In this document: piece after piece, positions 9,088-18,774 of the stretch
Layout of the letters: every line of letters starts with the position of its first letter
How positions within the stretch are numbered: position 1 is the first letter of the stretch
Assembly: GCA_903929045.1 (NCBI GenBank)
Contig: CAIYTE010000026.1
Coordinates: 28,232-92,231 of the forward strand
Source: an uncultured Hyphomicrobiales bacterium
GTDB taxonomy: Bacteria; Pseudomonadota; Alphaproteobacteria; Rhizobiales; Xanthobacteraceae
DNA length: 64,000 bases
Direction of reading: 5' to 3'
Translations under genes and position numbers: made by a program
Notes under the pieces: model-generated
What the model was told of the DNA's origin: nothing
The model's database searches: none
The model's input: the letters and a program-made list of their open reading frames with translations, nothing else

Positions 9088-9227
9088 GGGCGCACGCCTT
9101 ATTCGGAAATCAGCGGGTCATGCGGCTTCTCGGCGCTTTGCGGGGGCCGGAAAACCGACATAATCCCCCCGGAATCGCTTGGTATCGAAACGTATTACCT
9201 GCCGCTTATTTCCCCTCGGAGCTGTCC

Positions 9228-11117
9228 ATGCCATTGACCCGCCGATCCGTCCTGCGCGCCACTGCGGCCACTCTGGCGGCTCCGGCGCTGGGAGGGGTCG
9301 GGGTCGCAGGCCTCATTGGCCCGGCGACGGCGCAGGAGAAGGTCTGGAAGCACGCCCTGTCCTTGTTCGGTGACGTGAAGTATCCGGCCGACTTCAAAAA
9401 TTTCGACTACGTCAATCCGCAGGCGCCACAGGGTGGGGTCTTGCGCAGCATCGCCGTCGGCACCTTTGACAATTTCAACTCGGTCATCACCGGTGTGAAG
9501 GGCAATCTGGCGGAAGGCATCGAACTGGTGACCGAGACGTTGATGGCGCGCTCGCTCGACGAAGTATCGACCGAATACGGCCTGCTTGCCGAAGCGGTCA
9601 GTTTCCCCGCCGATTTTTCATCTGCAACCTACCGTCTCAACGCCAGGGCCAAGTGGCACGATGGCAAGCCGGTGACGCCGGATGACGTCATCTTCTCGTT
9701 CGACGCCTTCAAGACCAACAGCCCGCAGCTCGGCGCCTACTATCGCCATGTCACGAAGGCAGAAAAAACGGGTGAGCGCGAAATCACCTTCACGTTCGAT
9801 GCGCCGGGTAATCGCGAATTGCCGACGATCGTCGGTGAGCTGACGGTGCTGCCGAAGCATTGGTGGACCGGCACCGACAAGAACGGCAACAAGCGCGACA
9901 TCACCGCAACGACGCTCGAGCCGCCGCTTGGTTCGGGTCAGTATCGGCTTAAGGAATTCCAGCCCGGCCGCAACATCGTCTACGAGAAAGTCGGCGCTTA
10001 CTGGGGCAAGGATCTCAACGTCAACGTCGGCACCAATAATTTCACCCAGATGCGCTACGAGTATTTTCGCGACTACACCGTCGCGCTTGAAGCCTTCAAA
10101 GGCGATCAGGTCGACTGGCGGCTCGAGAACAGCGCCAAGGACTGGGCGACCTCGTACGATTTCCCGGCCATTCAGCAGAAGAGAGCGCTCAAGGAAGAAT
10201 TTCCGTCTTCCTCGTCGGGCATCATGCAATGTTTTGCCTTCAATATTCGTCGTGACAAATTCAAGGACGCGCGGTTGCGGCGCGCTTTTAATTTCGCCTT
10301 CGATTTTGACGAGATGAACAAGCAATTGTTCTACGGGCAGTACAAACGCATCAATAGCTACTTCTACGGTACAGATCTGGCGTCGTCTGGCGTGCCTCAG
10401 GGTGCCGAGCTGGAGATGTTGAATGACGTCCGCGCCGATGTGCCGGCGGATCTGTTCACCAAGCCTTATACCAATCCGCCGGGCGGCGGTCCGGATGTGC
10501 TGCGCGGCAATCAGCGCAGTGCGCTCGCGCTGTTGCGTGAGGCCGGCTATGAGATCAAGGATACGAAGCTCATCAATACCAAAACCGGCGAACGTCTCTC
10601 TGTTGAATTCCTGATCAGCCAGCCGACATTCGAGCGCGTTATTCTGTTCTACAAGCCCTCATTGGAGCGCCTTGGCATCGAGGTGATGCTGCGGACGGTC
10701 GATAGTTCGCAATATATCAATCGGTTACGGCAGCGAGACTACGATATCGTTGTCTCCTCATGGGGGCAGTCGCTGTCGCCCGGCAATGAACAACGCGGAT
10801 ATTGGGGGTCTCAGTCCGCGGATCAGGCAGGTTCGCGCAATTACGTCGGGATCAAGAATCCGGCGGTCGACAAGCTGATCGAACGCGTGATTTTCGCCAA
10901 AAGCCGTGAAGAGCTGGTCGCCGCGACGCATGCTCTTGATCGCGTATTGCTGTGGAACGATTACGTCGTGCCGCAGTGGAGCTATCCGTTTCAGCGCATC
11001 GTGCGTTGGGATCGCTTCAGCCGGCCGGACACGTTGCCAAAGTATGGGGCTTCCGCTTTTCCGACGGTGTGGTGGTGGGACGCGGACAAGGCGGCGAAGG
11101 CGCCGCAGCGCTCTTGA
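9228..11117 (+). CDS. yejA: Extracellular solute-binding protein family 5 (YejA-like), first paralog
   Basis: The 629-aa periplasmic binding protein of a peptide/microcin C type ABC importer. The N-terminus has a twin-arginine style signal (PLTRRSVLRATAATLAAPALG) with a likely cut after ATAQ. Family 5 features follow: YPADFKNFDYVNPQAPQGG, LNARAKWHDGKPVTPDDVIFSFDA and the SYDFPA segment. The ATG at 9228 is chosen because the in-frame upstream stretch overlaps cycM and lacks signal-peptide character. It is followed without a gap by a second homologue (TGA overlaps its TTG start) and then yejB, yejE and yejF, so all are likely one operon. Confidence 0.9.
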   Translation: MPLTRRSVLRATAATLAAPALGGVGVAGLIGPATAQEKVWKHALSLFGDVKYPADFKNFDYVNPQAPQGGVLRSIAVGTFDNFNSVITGVKGNLAEGIELVTETLMARSLDEVSTEYGLLAEAVSFPADFSSATYRLNARAKWHDGKPVTPDDVIFSFDAFKTNSPQLGAYYRHVTKAEKTGEREITFTFDAPGNRELPTIVGELTVLPKHWWTGTDKNGNKRDITATTLEPPLGSGQYRLKEFQPGRNIVYEKVGAYWGKDLNVNVGTNNFTQMRYEYFRDYTVALEAFKGDQVDWRLENSAKDWATSYDFPAIQQKRALKEEFPSSSSGIMQCFAFNIRRDKFKDARLRRAFNFAFDFDEMNKQLFYGQYKRINSYFYGTDLASSGVPQGAELEMLNDVRADVPADLFTKPYTNPPGGGPDVLRGNQRSALALLREAGYEIKDTKLINTKTGERLSVEFLISQPTFERVILFYKPSLERLGIEVMLRTVDSSQYINRLRQRDYDIVVSSWGQSLSPGNEQRGYWGSQSADQAGSRNYVGIKNPAVDKLIERVIFAKSREELVAATHALDRVLLWNDYVVPQWSYPFQRIVRWDRFSRPDTLPKYGASAFPTVWWWDADKAAKAPQRS

Positions 11118-12973
11118 TTACGCGCCGTAACGCTCTGCTTCTCTCGGCTGGTGCTGTCGCTGCGGCAAAGTTCGCACCGCAAGCGCAAGCCCAGGTGCCG
11201 GAAGGCGTCGAGCGCCACGGCATGTCGGCCTTCGGCGACCTCAACTATCCGGCGGACTTCAAGAACTTCGCATACGTCAATCCGGATGCGCCGAAAGGCG
11301 GCTCGTATTCCGAATGTATTTCGAGCCGCGGCTACAACGGCTCGTTCCTGACCTTCAATTCGCTGAACTCGTACATCCTCAAAGGCGAGGGCGTGTTTGG
11401 CATGGACCGGACTTTCGCGACACTGATGGCAGGGTCCGGCGACGAGCCCGACGCGCTTTACGCTTACGCGGCGCGTGGCGTTACGGTCAGCGACAACGGT
11501 CTAACCTATCGTTTCAACATGCGCCGCGAGGCCCAGTTCCACGACGGCACGCCGATCATGGCGGAAGACGTCGTCTGGTCGCTCAATACGCTGAAGGAAA
11601 AAGGCCACCCGATCATCACGCAGTTGTTGCGCGACTTCAAAGGCGCGGAAGTGATCGACGGCGCTGTGGTCGCGCGCTTTGCTGAAAAGCGCGGCCGCGA
11701 CGTGCCGTTGTTTGTTGCCACGCTGCCGATTTTCTCCAAGGCCTATTACGCGAAGCAGGAGTTCGACCAGTCGACGCTGGATGTGCCGCTCGGCAGCGGG
11801 CCGTACAAGGTCGGCCGTGTCGATACCGGCCGCGCCATCGAGTTCGAGCGGGTCAAGAACTGGTGGGGCGCCGATCTGCCGGTGGCGAAGGGTTTCAACA
11901 ACTTCGACACCATCCGCTATGAATATTACCGCGATCGTGAAGTCGCCTTCGTCGGCTTCACCGCGCGCAATTACATCTTCCGCGAAGAGTTCACCTCCCG
12001 TACCTGGGCGACACGCTACGATTTTCCGGCGTTCAAGGATGGCCGCGTCAAACGCGACGTCATTCCCGACGATACGCCGTCCGGCGCGCAGGGCTGGTTC
12101 ATGAATATCCGGCGCGAGCAGTTCAAGGACCGCCGCGTGCGCGAGGCGATGATCGACGCCTTCGATTTCGAATGGACCAACAAGAACCTGATGTACGGTT
12201 CGTACGACCGCACCCATTCGGTGTTCCAGAACTCGCCGCTGATGGCCAAGGGCAAGCCAGACGCCGCCGAGATCGCGCTGCTGGAGCCGTTCCGCGGCAA
12301 GGTGCCGGACGAGGTGTTCGGCGAGGCCTATCTGCCGCCGGTCACGGACGCCAGCGGACAGGACCGGCGGGCGTTGCGCATGGCGCAGCAGCTTCTGACT
12401 GACGCCGGCTGCGTGCTGAAGGACGGCAAGCGCATGATGGCGAGCGGCAAGCCTCTCGTCGTCGAATTCCTGCTCGACGAGCCGACCTTCACGCCGCACC
12501 ACCAGACCTTCATCAAGAACCTCACCACGCTCGGTATCGAGGCGACGCTGCGGGTTGTCGACCCGGTGCAGTACCGCAAGCGTGTCGACGATTTCGATTT
12601 CGACGTCACGGTGGACCGCTTCAGCTTCTCGGCGACGCCGGGCGACTCGCTGCGCAACTATTTCTCCTCGCAGGCGGCGGCGATCAAAGGTTCGCTCAAT
12701 CATGCCGGTATCGCTGATCCGGTGGTGGATGCGCTGGTCGATATCGTCATCGCCGCCAAGACACGGGATGAGCTGACGGTCGCCTGCAAGGCTTTGGATC
12801 GCGTGATCCGCGCCGGGCGCTACTGGGTGCCGCACTGGTACAAAGGGTCGCACTGGATCGCCTACTGGGACGTTTTCGCGCGGCCGCAGGGCAAGCCGCG
12901 CTATTCCCGCGGCATCCCGGACACGTGGTGGCTCGATAAGGACAAGGCGGCGAGGCCGGAACAGAAGGGGTGA
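11114..12973 (+). CDS. yejA: Extracellular solute-binding protein family 5 (YejA-like), second paralog
   Basis: This 619-aa paralog of the preceding gene shares its order of motifs (MSAFGDLNYPADFKNFAYVN; FNMRREAQFHDGTPIMAEDVVWS; YEYYRDREVAFVGF). A twin-arginine-like signal, ITRRNALLLSAGAVAAAKFAPQAQAQ, begins at the very first codons. The only suitably placed initiator is TTG at 11114, which overlaps the previous stop in TTGA, so its translation is probably coupled to the first yejA. Two tandem binding proteins ahead of one permease pair suggest a widened ligand range. A palindromic element fills most of the gap to yejB. Confidence 0.88.
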   Translation: MITRRNALLLSAGAVAAAKFAPQAQAQVPEGVERHGMSAFGDLNYPADFKNFAYVNPDAPKGGSYSECISSRGYNGSFLTFNSLNSYILKGEGVFGMDRTFATLMAGSGDEPDALYAYAARGVTVSDNGLTYRFNMRREAQFHDGTPIMAEDVVWSLNTLKEKGHPIITQLLRDFKGAEVIDGAVVARFAEKRGRDVPLFVATLPIFSKAYYAKQEFDQSTLDVPLGSGPYKVGRVDTGRAIEFERVKNWWGADLPVAKGFNNFDTIRYEYYRDREVAFVGFTARNYIFREEFTSRTWATRYDFPAFKDGRVKRDVIPDDTPSGAQGWFMNIRREQFKDRRVREAMIDAFDFEWTNKNLMYGSYDRTHSVFQNSPLMAKGKPDAAEIALLEPFRGKVPDEVFGEAYLPPVTDASGQDRRALRMAQQLLTDAGCVLKDGKRMMASGKPLVVEFLLDEPTFTPHHQTFIKNLTTLGIEATLRVVDPVQYRKRVDDFDFDVTVDRFSFSATPGDSLRNYFSSQAAAIKGSLNHAGIADPVVDALVDIVIAAKTRDELTVACKALDRVIRAGRYWVPHWYKGSHWIAYWDVFARPQGKPRYSRGIPDTWWLDKDKAARPEQKG

Positions 12974-12990
12974 TGCATGCTTCTCGTCCG

Positions 12991-13092
12991 GTCATTCCGG
13001 GGCGGTGCGCAGCACCGAACCCGGAATCCAGAGATGACGCTGTTGTGCTCTGGATTCCGGGTCCGCCGCTTTCGCGGCGTCCCGGAATGACG
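12991..13092. repeat. Paired palindromic element, family A, copy 2 (inside the yej operon)
   Basis: GTCATTCCGGGG at the left and CCCGGAATGACG at the right enclose ACCCGGAATCCAGAG and CTCTGGATTCCGGG, with AGCACC and CGCTTTCGCGG hairpin loops. It lies between the second yejA and yejB, 13 bp before the yejB start, within an otherwise tight operon. Confidence 0.88.
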
Positions 13093-13105
13093 TAGTGAGG
13101 GATTC

Positions 13106-14218
13106 ATGACCGCCTACATCATCCGCCGCGTTCTGTTCATGATCCCGACCATGCTCGGCATCATGCTGGTGGCCTTCGTCGTCGTGCAGTTCGCGCCCGG
13201 CGGCCCGGTGGAGCAGGTGATTGCCAAGCTCTCCGGCTCCGACACCGGCGCGACCTCGCGCATTTCCGGCGGCGGCAGCGATTTCGGCAATCGCGGTACA
13301 GTGCAGGGCGGCTCGGGCGTCGATGCCGCCAGTTCCAAATACCGCGGCGCGCAGGGCCTCGATCCTGAATTCATCAAGAAGCTCGAGGTGCAATTCGGCT
13401 TCGACAAGCCGGCGCCGGAGCGCTTCGCGCTGATGCTGTGGAATTACGCGCGCTTCGATTTCGGCAAGAGCTATTTCCGCTACGTCAGCGTGCTGCAACT
13501 GATCAAGGAGAAGCTGCCGGTGTCGATGTCGCTCGGCATCACCATGACGCTGCTGACCTACCTCATTTCGATTCCGCTGGGCATCAAGAAGGCGGTCGAG
13601 GACGGCACGCCGTTCGACACCTGGACGTCGAGCCTGATCATCGTCGGCTATGCAATTCCTGGATTCTTGTTCGCCATCCTGCTCATCATCCTGTTCGCCG
13701 GCGGCTCGTTCTTCGACTGGTTTCCGCTGCGCGGCCTGTTCTCGGATAGCTGGTCGCAGCTGAACTGGTTTCAGAAGATCGCTGACTTCATCTGGCACAT
13801 GACGCTGCCGGTGCTGGCGATGGGCCTCTCCGCATTCGCGACGATGACGCTGCTGACCAAGAACTCGTTTCTCGAGGAAATCCGCAAGCAATATGTGCTG
13901 ACGGCGCGGGCCAAGGGCTGCTCGTCGCGGCAAGTGCTGTACGGCCACGTCTTCCGCAATGCCATGCTGATCGTGATCGCCGGTTTCCCGTCGGCTTTCG
14001 TGCATGCCTTCTTCACCGGCTCGCTGCTGATCGAGACAATCTTCTCGCTCGACGGCCTCGGCCTGCTCGGCTTTGAAAGCGTACTCAACCGCGATTATCC
14101 GGTGGTGTTCGCGACGCTCTACATCTTCTCGCTCATCGGTGTGGTCGTAAACCTGGTTTCCGATCTTGCCTATACGTGGATCGATCCGCGCATCGACTTC
14201 GAGTCGCGGGAGGTCTGA
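13106..14218 (+). CDS. yejB: Peptide/microcin C type ABC transporter permease YejB
   Basis: This 370-aa inner-membrane permease starts [20 protein letters not shown], the classic DppB/OppB-type N-terminus, and has about six membrane helices. A long loop rich in Gly/Ser (about residues 45-85) follows helix 1, as in YejB. The ATPase-contact EAA loop reads [21 protein letters not shown] near residue 265. A good ribosome site (GAGG) precedes the ATG. It pairs with YejE to form the channel through which peptides, and microcin C in enterobacteria, are imported. Confidence 0.93.
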   Translation: MTAYIIRRVLFMIPTMLGIMLVAFVVVQFAPGGPVEQVIAKLSGSDTGATSRISGGGSDFGNRGTVQGGSGVDAASSKYRGAQGLDPEFIKKLEVQFGFDKPAPERFALMLWNYARFDFGKSYFRYVSVLQLIKEKLPVSMSLGITMTLLTYLISIPLGIKKAVEDGTPFDTWTSSLIIVGYAIPGFLFAILLIILFAGGSFFDWFPLRGLFSDSWSQLNWFQKIADFIWHMTLPVLAMGLSAFATMTLLTKNSFLEEIRKQYVLTARAKGCSSRQVLYGHVFRNAMLIVIAGFPSAFVHAFFTGSLLIETIFSLDGLGLLGFESVLNRDYPVVFATLYIFSLIGVVVNLVSDLAYTWIDPRIDFESREV

Positions 14219-14245
14219 TTGGTGACCGTGCGCAGTCTCTCCTTC

Positions 14246-14333
14246 GTCATGGCCGGACTTGTTCCGGCCATCCACGTCTTTCTTCCGCTGCGAGCGAAAG
14301 CGTGGACCCCCGGGACAAGCCCGGGGGTGACAG
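14246..14333. repeat. Palindromic element, family C (GTCATGGCCGG...), inside the yej operon
   Basis: GTCATGGCCGGACTTGTTCC and a right half ending CCGGGACAAGCCCGGGGGTGACAG form two hairpins, joined by AAAGCGTGGAC/GTCCACGC-like words. It lies between yejB and yejE. Single-unit relatives are at 60994 and 63525. Confidence 0.8.
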
Positions 14334-14351
14334 AAAAGTGGGAGGTCTGAC

Positions 14352-15545
14352 GTGGACGCAGAAGTCGGCACCAAGACGCCGGAAATGAGTGCGGTCGGGC
14401 CCGCGGGCGTCATCGTGCCGCCGGAGCGGCGGCGCTTCAGCGTGTCGCCGCTCAACAAGCGCCGCTGGGAAAGCTTCAAGGCGAACCGGCGGGGTTACTG
14501 GTCGCTGTGGATTTTTCTCGCCGTGTTCATCCTGTCGTTGTTCGCGGAGTTCATCGCCAACGACAAGCCGATCTTCATTCGCGTCAATGGCCAGTCGTTC
14601 TTTCCGGCGGTGGCGACCTATCCGGACACGGCGTTCGGGCCGAAAGGCGATCCGAACCTGTTCGGCACTGCCGCCGACTTCCGCGACGACTACCTGATGG
14701 ATCTGATCAAGAAGGAAAACGGCACGGTGGTGTGGCCGCCGATCCGCTTTTCCTACAACACGCAGGTGAGCAAGCCGCCATCGCCGTTCCCGTCGAAGCC
14801 GACCTGGATGCTCAACCAGAAGGATTGCGATTTCGCCGCCAAGAACAATTTCGCCAAATGCGGCGAGCTTGAATACAACTGGCTTGGCACCGACGACGGC
14901 GGGCGCGATGTGGTGGCGCGGCTGATCTACGGCTTCCGCATTTCGGTGCTGTTCGGGCTGTGCCTGACCATTGTGTCGTCGGTGATCGGCGTTGCCGCCG
15001 GCGCCGCGCAGGGCTATTTCGGCGGCTGGGTCGATCTGCTGTCGCAGCGGTTCATCGAAATCTGGACGTCGATTCCGTCGCTGTATCTGCTGCTGATCAT
15101 CTCGTCGGTGCTGGTGCCGGGCTTCTTTGTGCTGCTCGGCATTCTGCTGCTGTTCTCGTGGGTGTCGCTGGTGGGCCTGGTGCGCGCGGAATTTTTGCGC
15201 GGTCGTAATTTCGAATACATCCAGGCGGCGCGCGCGCTCGGCGTGTCGAACAGCACCATTATCTTCCGGCATCTGCTGCCGAACGCCATGGTCGCGACCA
15301 TGACGTTCCTGCCGTTCATCCTGTCGTCGTCGGTGATGACGCTGACGGCGCTGGATTTCATCGGTTTCGGCCTGCCACCGGGCTCGCCGTCGCTCGGCGA
15401 ATTGCTGTCGCAGGGCAAGGCCAATGTGCAGGCGCCGTGGCTCGGTCTCACCGGCTTTTTCTCCATTGCCATCATGCTGTCGCTGCTGATTTTTATCGGC
15501 GAGGCGGTGCGCGATGCCTTCGATCCGCGAAAGACCTTCAGATGA
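14352..15545 (+). CDS. yejE: Peptide/microcin C type ABC transporter permease YejE
   Basis: This 397-aa inner-membrane permease starts at GTG 14352, with GGAGG 8 nt ahead. An N-terminal cytoplasmic stretch (SPLNKRRWESFKANRRGYWSL) precedes helix 1. A large periplasmic insert typical of YejE (residues about 70-170) contains TDDGGRDVVARLIYGFR. The EAA loop EYIQAARALGVSNSTIIFRHLLPN near residue 293 docks to YejF. The stop codon overlaps the yejF start (ATGA), showing translational coupling. Confidence 0.93.
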   Translation: MDAEVGTKTPEMSAVGPAGVIVPPERRRFSVSPLNKRRWESFKANRRGYWSLWIFLAVFILSLFAEFIANDKPIFIRVNGQSFFPAVATYPDTAFGPKGDPNLFGTAADFRDDYLMDLIKKENGTVVWPPIRFSYNTQVSKPPSPFPSKPTWMLNQKDCDFAAKNNFAKCGELEYNWLGTDDGGRDVVARLIYGFRISVLFGLCLTIVSSVIGVAAGAAQGYFGGWVDLLSQRFIEIWTSIPSLYLLLIISSVLVPGFFVLLGILLLFSWVSLVGLVRAEFLRGRNFEYIQAARALGVSNSTIIFRHLLPNAMVATMTFLPFILSSSVMTLTALDFIGFGLPPGSPSLGELLSQGKANVQAPWLGLTGFFSIAIMLSLLIFIGEAVRDAFDPRKTFR

Positions 15546-17173
15546 GCGAGCAGCCGCTTCTCAGCGTCAAGGATCTGTCGATCGCCTTCGGTCATGGCGC
15601 ACGCGAGGTGCTGGCCGTCGACAAGGTGTCGTTCGATATCGGCAAGGGCGAGACCGTGGCGTTGGTCGGTGAGTCCGGCTCGGGCAAGTCGGTGACGGCG
15701 TTATCGGTGATGAAGCTGTTGCCCTATCCGGCAGCGCATCACCCGTCCGGCTCGATCACCTTCGGTGGCAAGGAATTGCTGACGATGGCGGAGCGCGACA
15801 TCCGCAAGGTGCGCGGCAACGACATCACCATCATCTTCCAGGAGCCGATGACGTCGCTCAATCCGCTGCATACGATTGAGAAGCAGATCGCGGAGATCCT
15901 GCTGCTGCACAAGGGTGTCACCGGCCGGGCGGCTCGGGAGCGGATTATCGCACTGCTCGATCAGGTCGGCATTCCCGATCCGGCGGGCCGGTTGAAGAGC
16001 TATCCGCACCAGCTGTCGGGCGGGCAGCGCCAGCGCGTCATGATCGCGATGGCGCTGGCCAACGAGCCCGACCTGCTGATCGCCGACGAGCCGACCACCG
16101 CGCTCGACGTTACGGTGCAGGCGCAGATCCTGAAGCTGTTGAAGGACACCCAGCAGCGGCTCGGCATGTCGATGCTGTTCATTACCCACGACCTCGGCAT
16201 CGTGCGCAAGATCGCCGACCGCGTCTGCGTCATGCAGCACGGCAAGATCGTCGAGCAGGGGCCGGTGGAGGATGTATTCACCAAGCCGCAGCATCACTAT
16301 ACCAAGGCACTGCTCGCTGCCGAGCCGAAACCCGATCCGGCACCGCCGCGGCCCGAAGCGCCTGTGGTGATCAAGGCCGACAATCTCAAGGTCTGGTTTC
16401 CCATCAAGCGCGGTGTGTTGCGCAAGACCGTCGGCCACATCAAGGCCGTCGACGGCATCACGGTGGAATTGCGCCAGGGCGAAACGCTCGGTGTTGTGGG
16501 CGAGTCCGGCTCCGGCAAGACCACGCTCGGTCTGGCGATGTTGCGGCTGATCGCGTCCGACGGGCCGATTGTCTACATGGGCGATCAGATTCAGGGCCTA
16601 AAGTTCAAGCAGATGCGGCCCTACCGCCGCGACATGCAGATCGTGTTTCAGGATCCGTTCGGCTCGCTCAGTCCCCGCATGGCGGTGTCCGACATCATCG
16701 AGGAAGGCCTGTGGGTGCATCACCCCAAAATGTCGCCCGAGGAGCGCGAAGCGGCGGTCGTCGCCGCGCTCAAGGATGTTGGCCTCGATACCGCGACGCG
16801 CTTCCGCTATCCGCATGAATTTTCCGGCGGCCAGCGTCAGCGCATCGCGCTGGCCCGTGCGCTGGTGCTCGGGCCCAAATTCATCGTGCTCGACGAGCCG
16901 ACCTCGGCGCTCGACATGCTGATCCAGTCGCAAATGGTCGATCTGCTGCGCGACCTGCAGAAAAAGCGCGACCTCACTTACATGTTCATTTCGCACGACC
17001 TGCGCGTCGTTGCCGCGCTGGCGAGCCGGTTGCTGGTGCTGCGCAACGGCAAAATGGTGGAAGAGGGCGCGGCCGCCGATCTGTTCAAGAACCCGCAGAC
17101 CGATTACACGCGCGCGCTGTTTGCCGCCGCGTTCAAACTGGAGACCGCGCCGGAAGGCGTGGTGGCGCAATGA
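15542..17173 (+). CDS. yejF: Peptide/microcin C type ABC transporter ATP-binding protein YejF (two ATPase domains)
   Basis: The 543-aa protein has two fused ABC ATPase domains. Domain 1 has Walker A GESGSGKS near residue 43, signature LSGGQRQRV and Walker [13 protein letters not shown]. Domain 2 has Walker [10 protein letters not shown] near residue 320, signature FSGGQRQRI and Walker [13 protein letters not shown]. Each ends with an oligopeptide-type C-terminal region ([20 protein letters not shown]). It starts at ATG 15542, inside the yejE stop (ATGA). It powers uptake through YejBE. The next gene (dsbA-like) overlaps its stop in the same way. Confidence 0.95.
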   Translation: MSEQPLLSVKDLSIAFGHGAREVLAVDKVSFDIGKGETVALVGESGSGKSVTALSVMKLLPYPAAHHPSGSITFGGKELLTMAERDIRKVRGNDITIIFQEPMTSLNPLHTIEKQIAEILLLHKGVTGRAARERIIALLDQVGIPDPAGRLKSYPHQLSGGQRQRVMIAMALANEPDLLIADEPTTALDVTVQAQILKLLKDTQQRLGMSMLFITHDLGIVRKIADRVCVMQHGKIVEQGPVEDVFTKPQHHYTKALLAAEPKPDPAPPRPEAPVVIKADNLKVWFPIKRGVLRKTVGHIKAVDGITVELRQGETLGVVGESGSGKTTLGLAMLRLIASDGPIVYMGDQIQGLKFKQMRPYRRDMQIVFQDPFGSLSPRMAVSDIIEEGLWVHHPKMSPEEREAAVVAALKDVGLDTATRFRYPHEFSGGQRQRIALARALVLGPKFIVLDEPTSALDMLIQSQMVDLLRDLQKKRDLTYMFISHDLRVVAALASRLLVLRNGKMVEEGAAADLFKNPQTDYTRALFAAAFKLETAPEGVVAQ

Positions 17174-17853
17174 TCTCGATGTTCCGGATGGCGGCCGTCG
17201 CCGCGCTTTGTCTGTTTGCCGCGCCTGCCTTTGCGCAACACGAGGGCACGGCGCAATTCCAGATCCGGGATTCCGACGGCGAGCTCAACACCAATTTCGC
17301 GCTCGGTCCCGAATTCGGCATGAAGCTCGCCGCGTTGCAGGCGCAGATGCCGGTCGGCAATCTCAAGGGCGACGTCACGCTCTACCAGTTCTACGATCTC
17401 AATTGTCCCTATTGCCGCGAGGCGGCACGGGACGTCGATGCGCTGGTGCGCAACGATCCGAAGCTGAAACTGGTGCTCGTGCCCTATCCGGTGCTGTCAG
17501 TACAGTCCGTGCAGGGCGCGCTGATCGAGGTCGGCGCGTCCAAGTCGATGACGCCGGCGCAGTATCTCGATTTTCACAAGCGTATTTATTCCGGCCGCGG
17601 CCTGATCGACGGTCCGCGCGTACTGGCGGCAGCGGGTGAGTTCGGTCTCGACAAGAACAAGCTTGCGGCGGAGTCGAACACCGAGCCGACGCTGGCACTG
17701 CTTCGCGCCAATGCCGACTACGGTACCGAGGCCAAGCTCGGCGTGACGCCGGCCTATATTATCGGTGGCGTCGTCATCCTCGGCCATCCGGGCCTCAAGC
17801 CGCTGGAGACCGTCATCAAGGCGATGCGGACCTGCGGCAAGGTCGTCTGCTAG
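17170..17853 (+). CDS. DsbA-family thioredoxin-fold oxidoreductase, exported
   Basis: This 227-aa protein has a signal peptide (MAAVAALCLFAAPAFA, cut before QHEG) and a DsbA-like domain. The active site is NCPYC (Cys 79 and Cys 82), followed by a helical insert, and the cis-Pro loop reads GVTPAYI near residue 196. A C-terminal Cys pair (TCGKVVC) is unusual. Its ATG overlaps the yejF TGA, so it is translationally coupled to the peptide importer. The link may be functional (disulphide handling of periplasmic proteins or peptides) or simply operonic; this is inference. Confidence 0.85.
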   Translation: MISMFRMAAVAALCLFAAPAFAQHEGTAQFQIRDSDGELNTNFALGPEFGMKLAALQAQMPVGNLKGDVTLYQFYDLNCPYCREAARDVDALVRNDPKLKLVLVPYPVLSVQSVQGALIEVGASKSMTPAQYLDFHKRIYSGRGLIDGPRVLAAAGEFGLDKNKLAAESNTEPTLALLRANADYGTEAKLGVTPAYIIGGVVILGHPGLKPLETVIKAMRTCGKVVC

Positions 17854-17964
17854 GCGCGGACTCGGCTGCGCTATCTTGACGCGCCCCCGGGCGAGGCGCG
17901 ACACTTCCCGGACAAACAGAGCGGAGCCATCAGCGCATCCGCCTTACGTCCCCGGGAGGACATC

Positions 17965-18714
17965 ATGAACACTCAACGAATGATCGGTGCCATTGCTGCA
18001 TTGGCTTTGCCGCTTCTGGCGATGCAGGCGCAGGCCGCGGAAGTCAAAATGATGGCCTCGACCGCCGTGAAAACGGTGCTTGAAGATCTCGTGCCGCAGT
18101 TCGAAAAAGCCACAGGTAACAAGGTCACAATCGCCATTGCCCCGGCCGCTGTCCTGAAAACGCAGATCGACCAGGGCGCCACCTTCGATGTCGCCATCCT
18201 CACGGCGTCGCTCACCGATACTCTCGTCAAGGAAGGCAAAGCCGATGCGGCGCGCACTGCCATCGCGCATGCGGGTATCGGTGTCGCCATTCGCAAGGGC
18301 GCCCCGAAGCCGGATATCGGCACCACGGAGGCGTTCAAGCGCGCGCTGCTCAATGCCAAGTCCGTCGGCTTCACGGCGGGCGGCGCCAGCGGCGTCTATC
18401 TCTCCACTTTGTTCGAGAAGCTCGGCATCGCCGATCAGATGAAGCCGAAGCTCAAGCTGTTGAAGGGGCCGGCCGGCGAAGCCGCCGCCAGCGGCGAGGT
18501 CGAAATCGGCATGACGCAGATCAGCGAGATTTTGCCCTATACCCAAGCCGAACTTGTCGGTCCGTTGCCTGCTGACGTGCAGTCTTACACGTATTTCTCG
18601 GCGGCTGTGGCGACGGCCAGCAAGGAACAGGACGCGGCCAAGGCGTTGATCAAATTTCTTGCCGCTCCGGCCGCTGTTGCGGTGATCAAGGGCAAGGGCA
18701 TGGAGCCGGGCTAA
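17965..18714 (+). CDS. ModA-like periplasmic substrate-binding protein (orphan)
   Basis: This 249-aa protein has a signal peptide (MIGAIAALALPLLAMQAQAA) and a type II periplasmic-binding fold of the molybdate-binding-like group: KMMASTAVKTVLEDLVPQFEKATG, FDVAILTASLTDTLVKEGK, GVAIRKGAPKPDIGT and a C-terminal ALIKFLAAPAA. A good GGGAGGA ribosome site precedes the ATG. No permease or ATPase gene is adjacent, so it is an orphan; the ligand need not be molybdate, since many such proteins bind other anions or organic acids. Confidence 0.8.
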   Translation: MNTQRMIGAIAALALPLLAMQAQAAEVKMMASTAVKTVLEDLVPQFEKATGNKVTIAIAPAAVLKTQIDQGATFDVAILTASLTDTLVKEGKADAARTAIAHAGIGVAIRKGAPKPDIGTTEAFKRALLNAKSVGFTAGGASGVYLSTLFEKLGIADQMKPKLKLLKGPAGEAAASGEVEIGMTQISEILPYTQAELVGPLPADVQSYTYFSAAVATASKEQDAAKALIKFLAAPAAVAVIKGKGMEPG

Positions 18715-18774
18715 CCGGCCGATCGCCTGTATCGCTCACGAACTCTTTCATCGCAGTACGCTCATAAGGATCCC

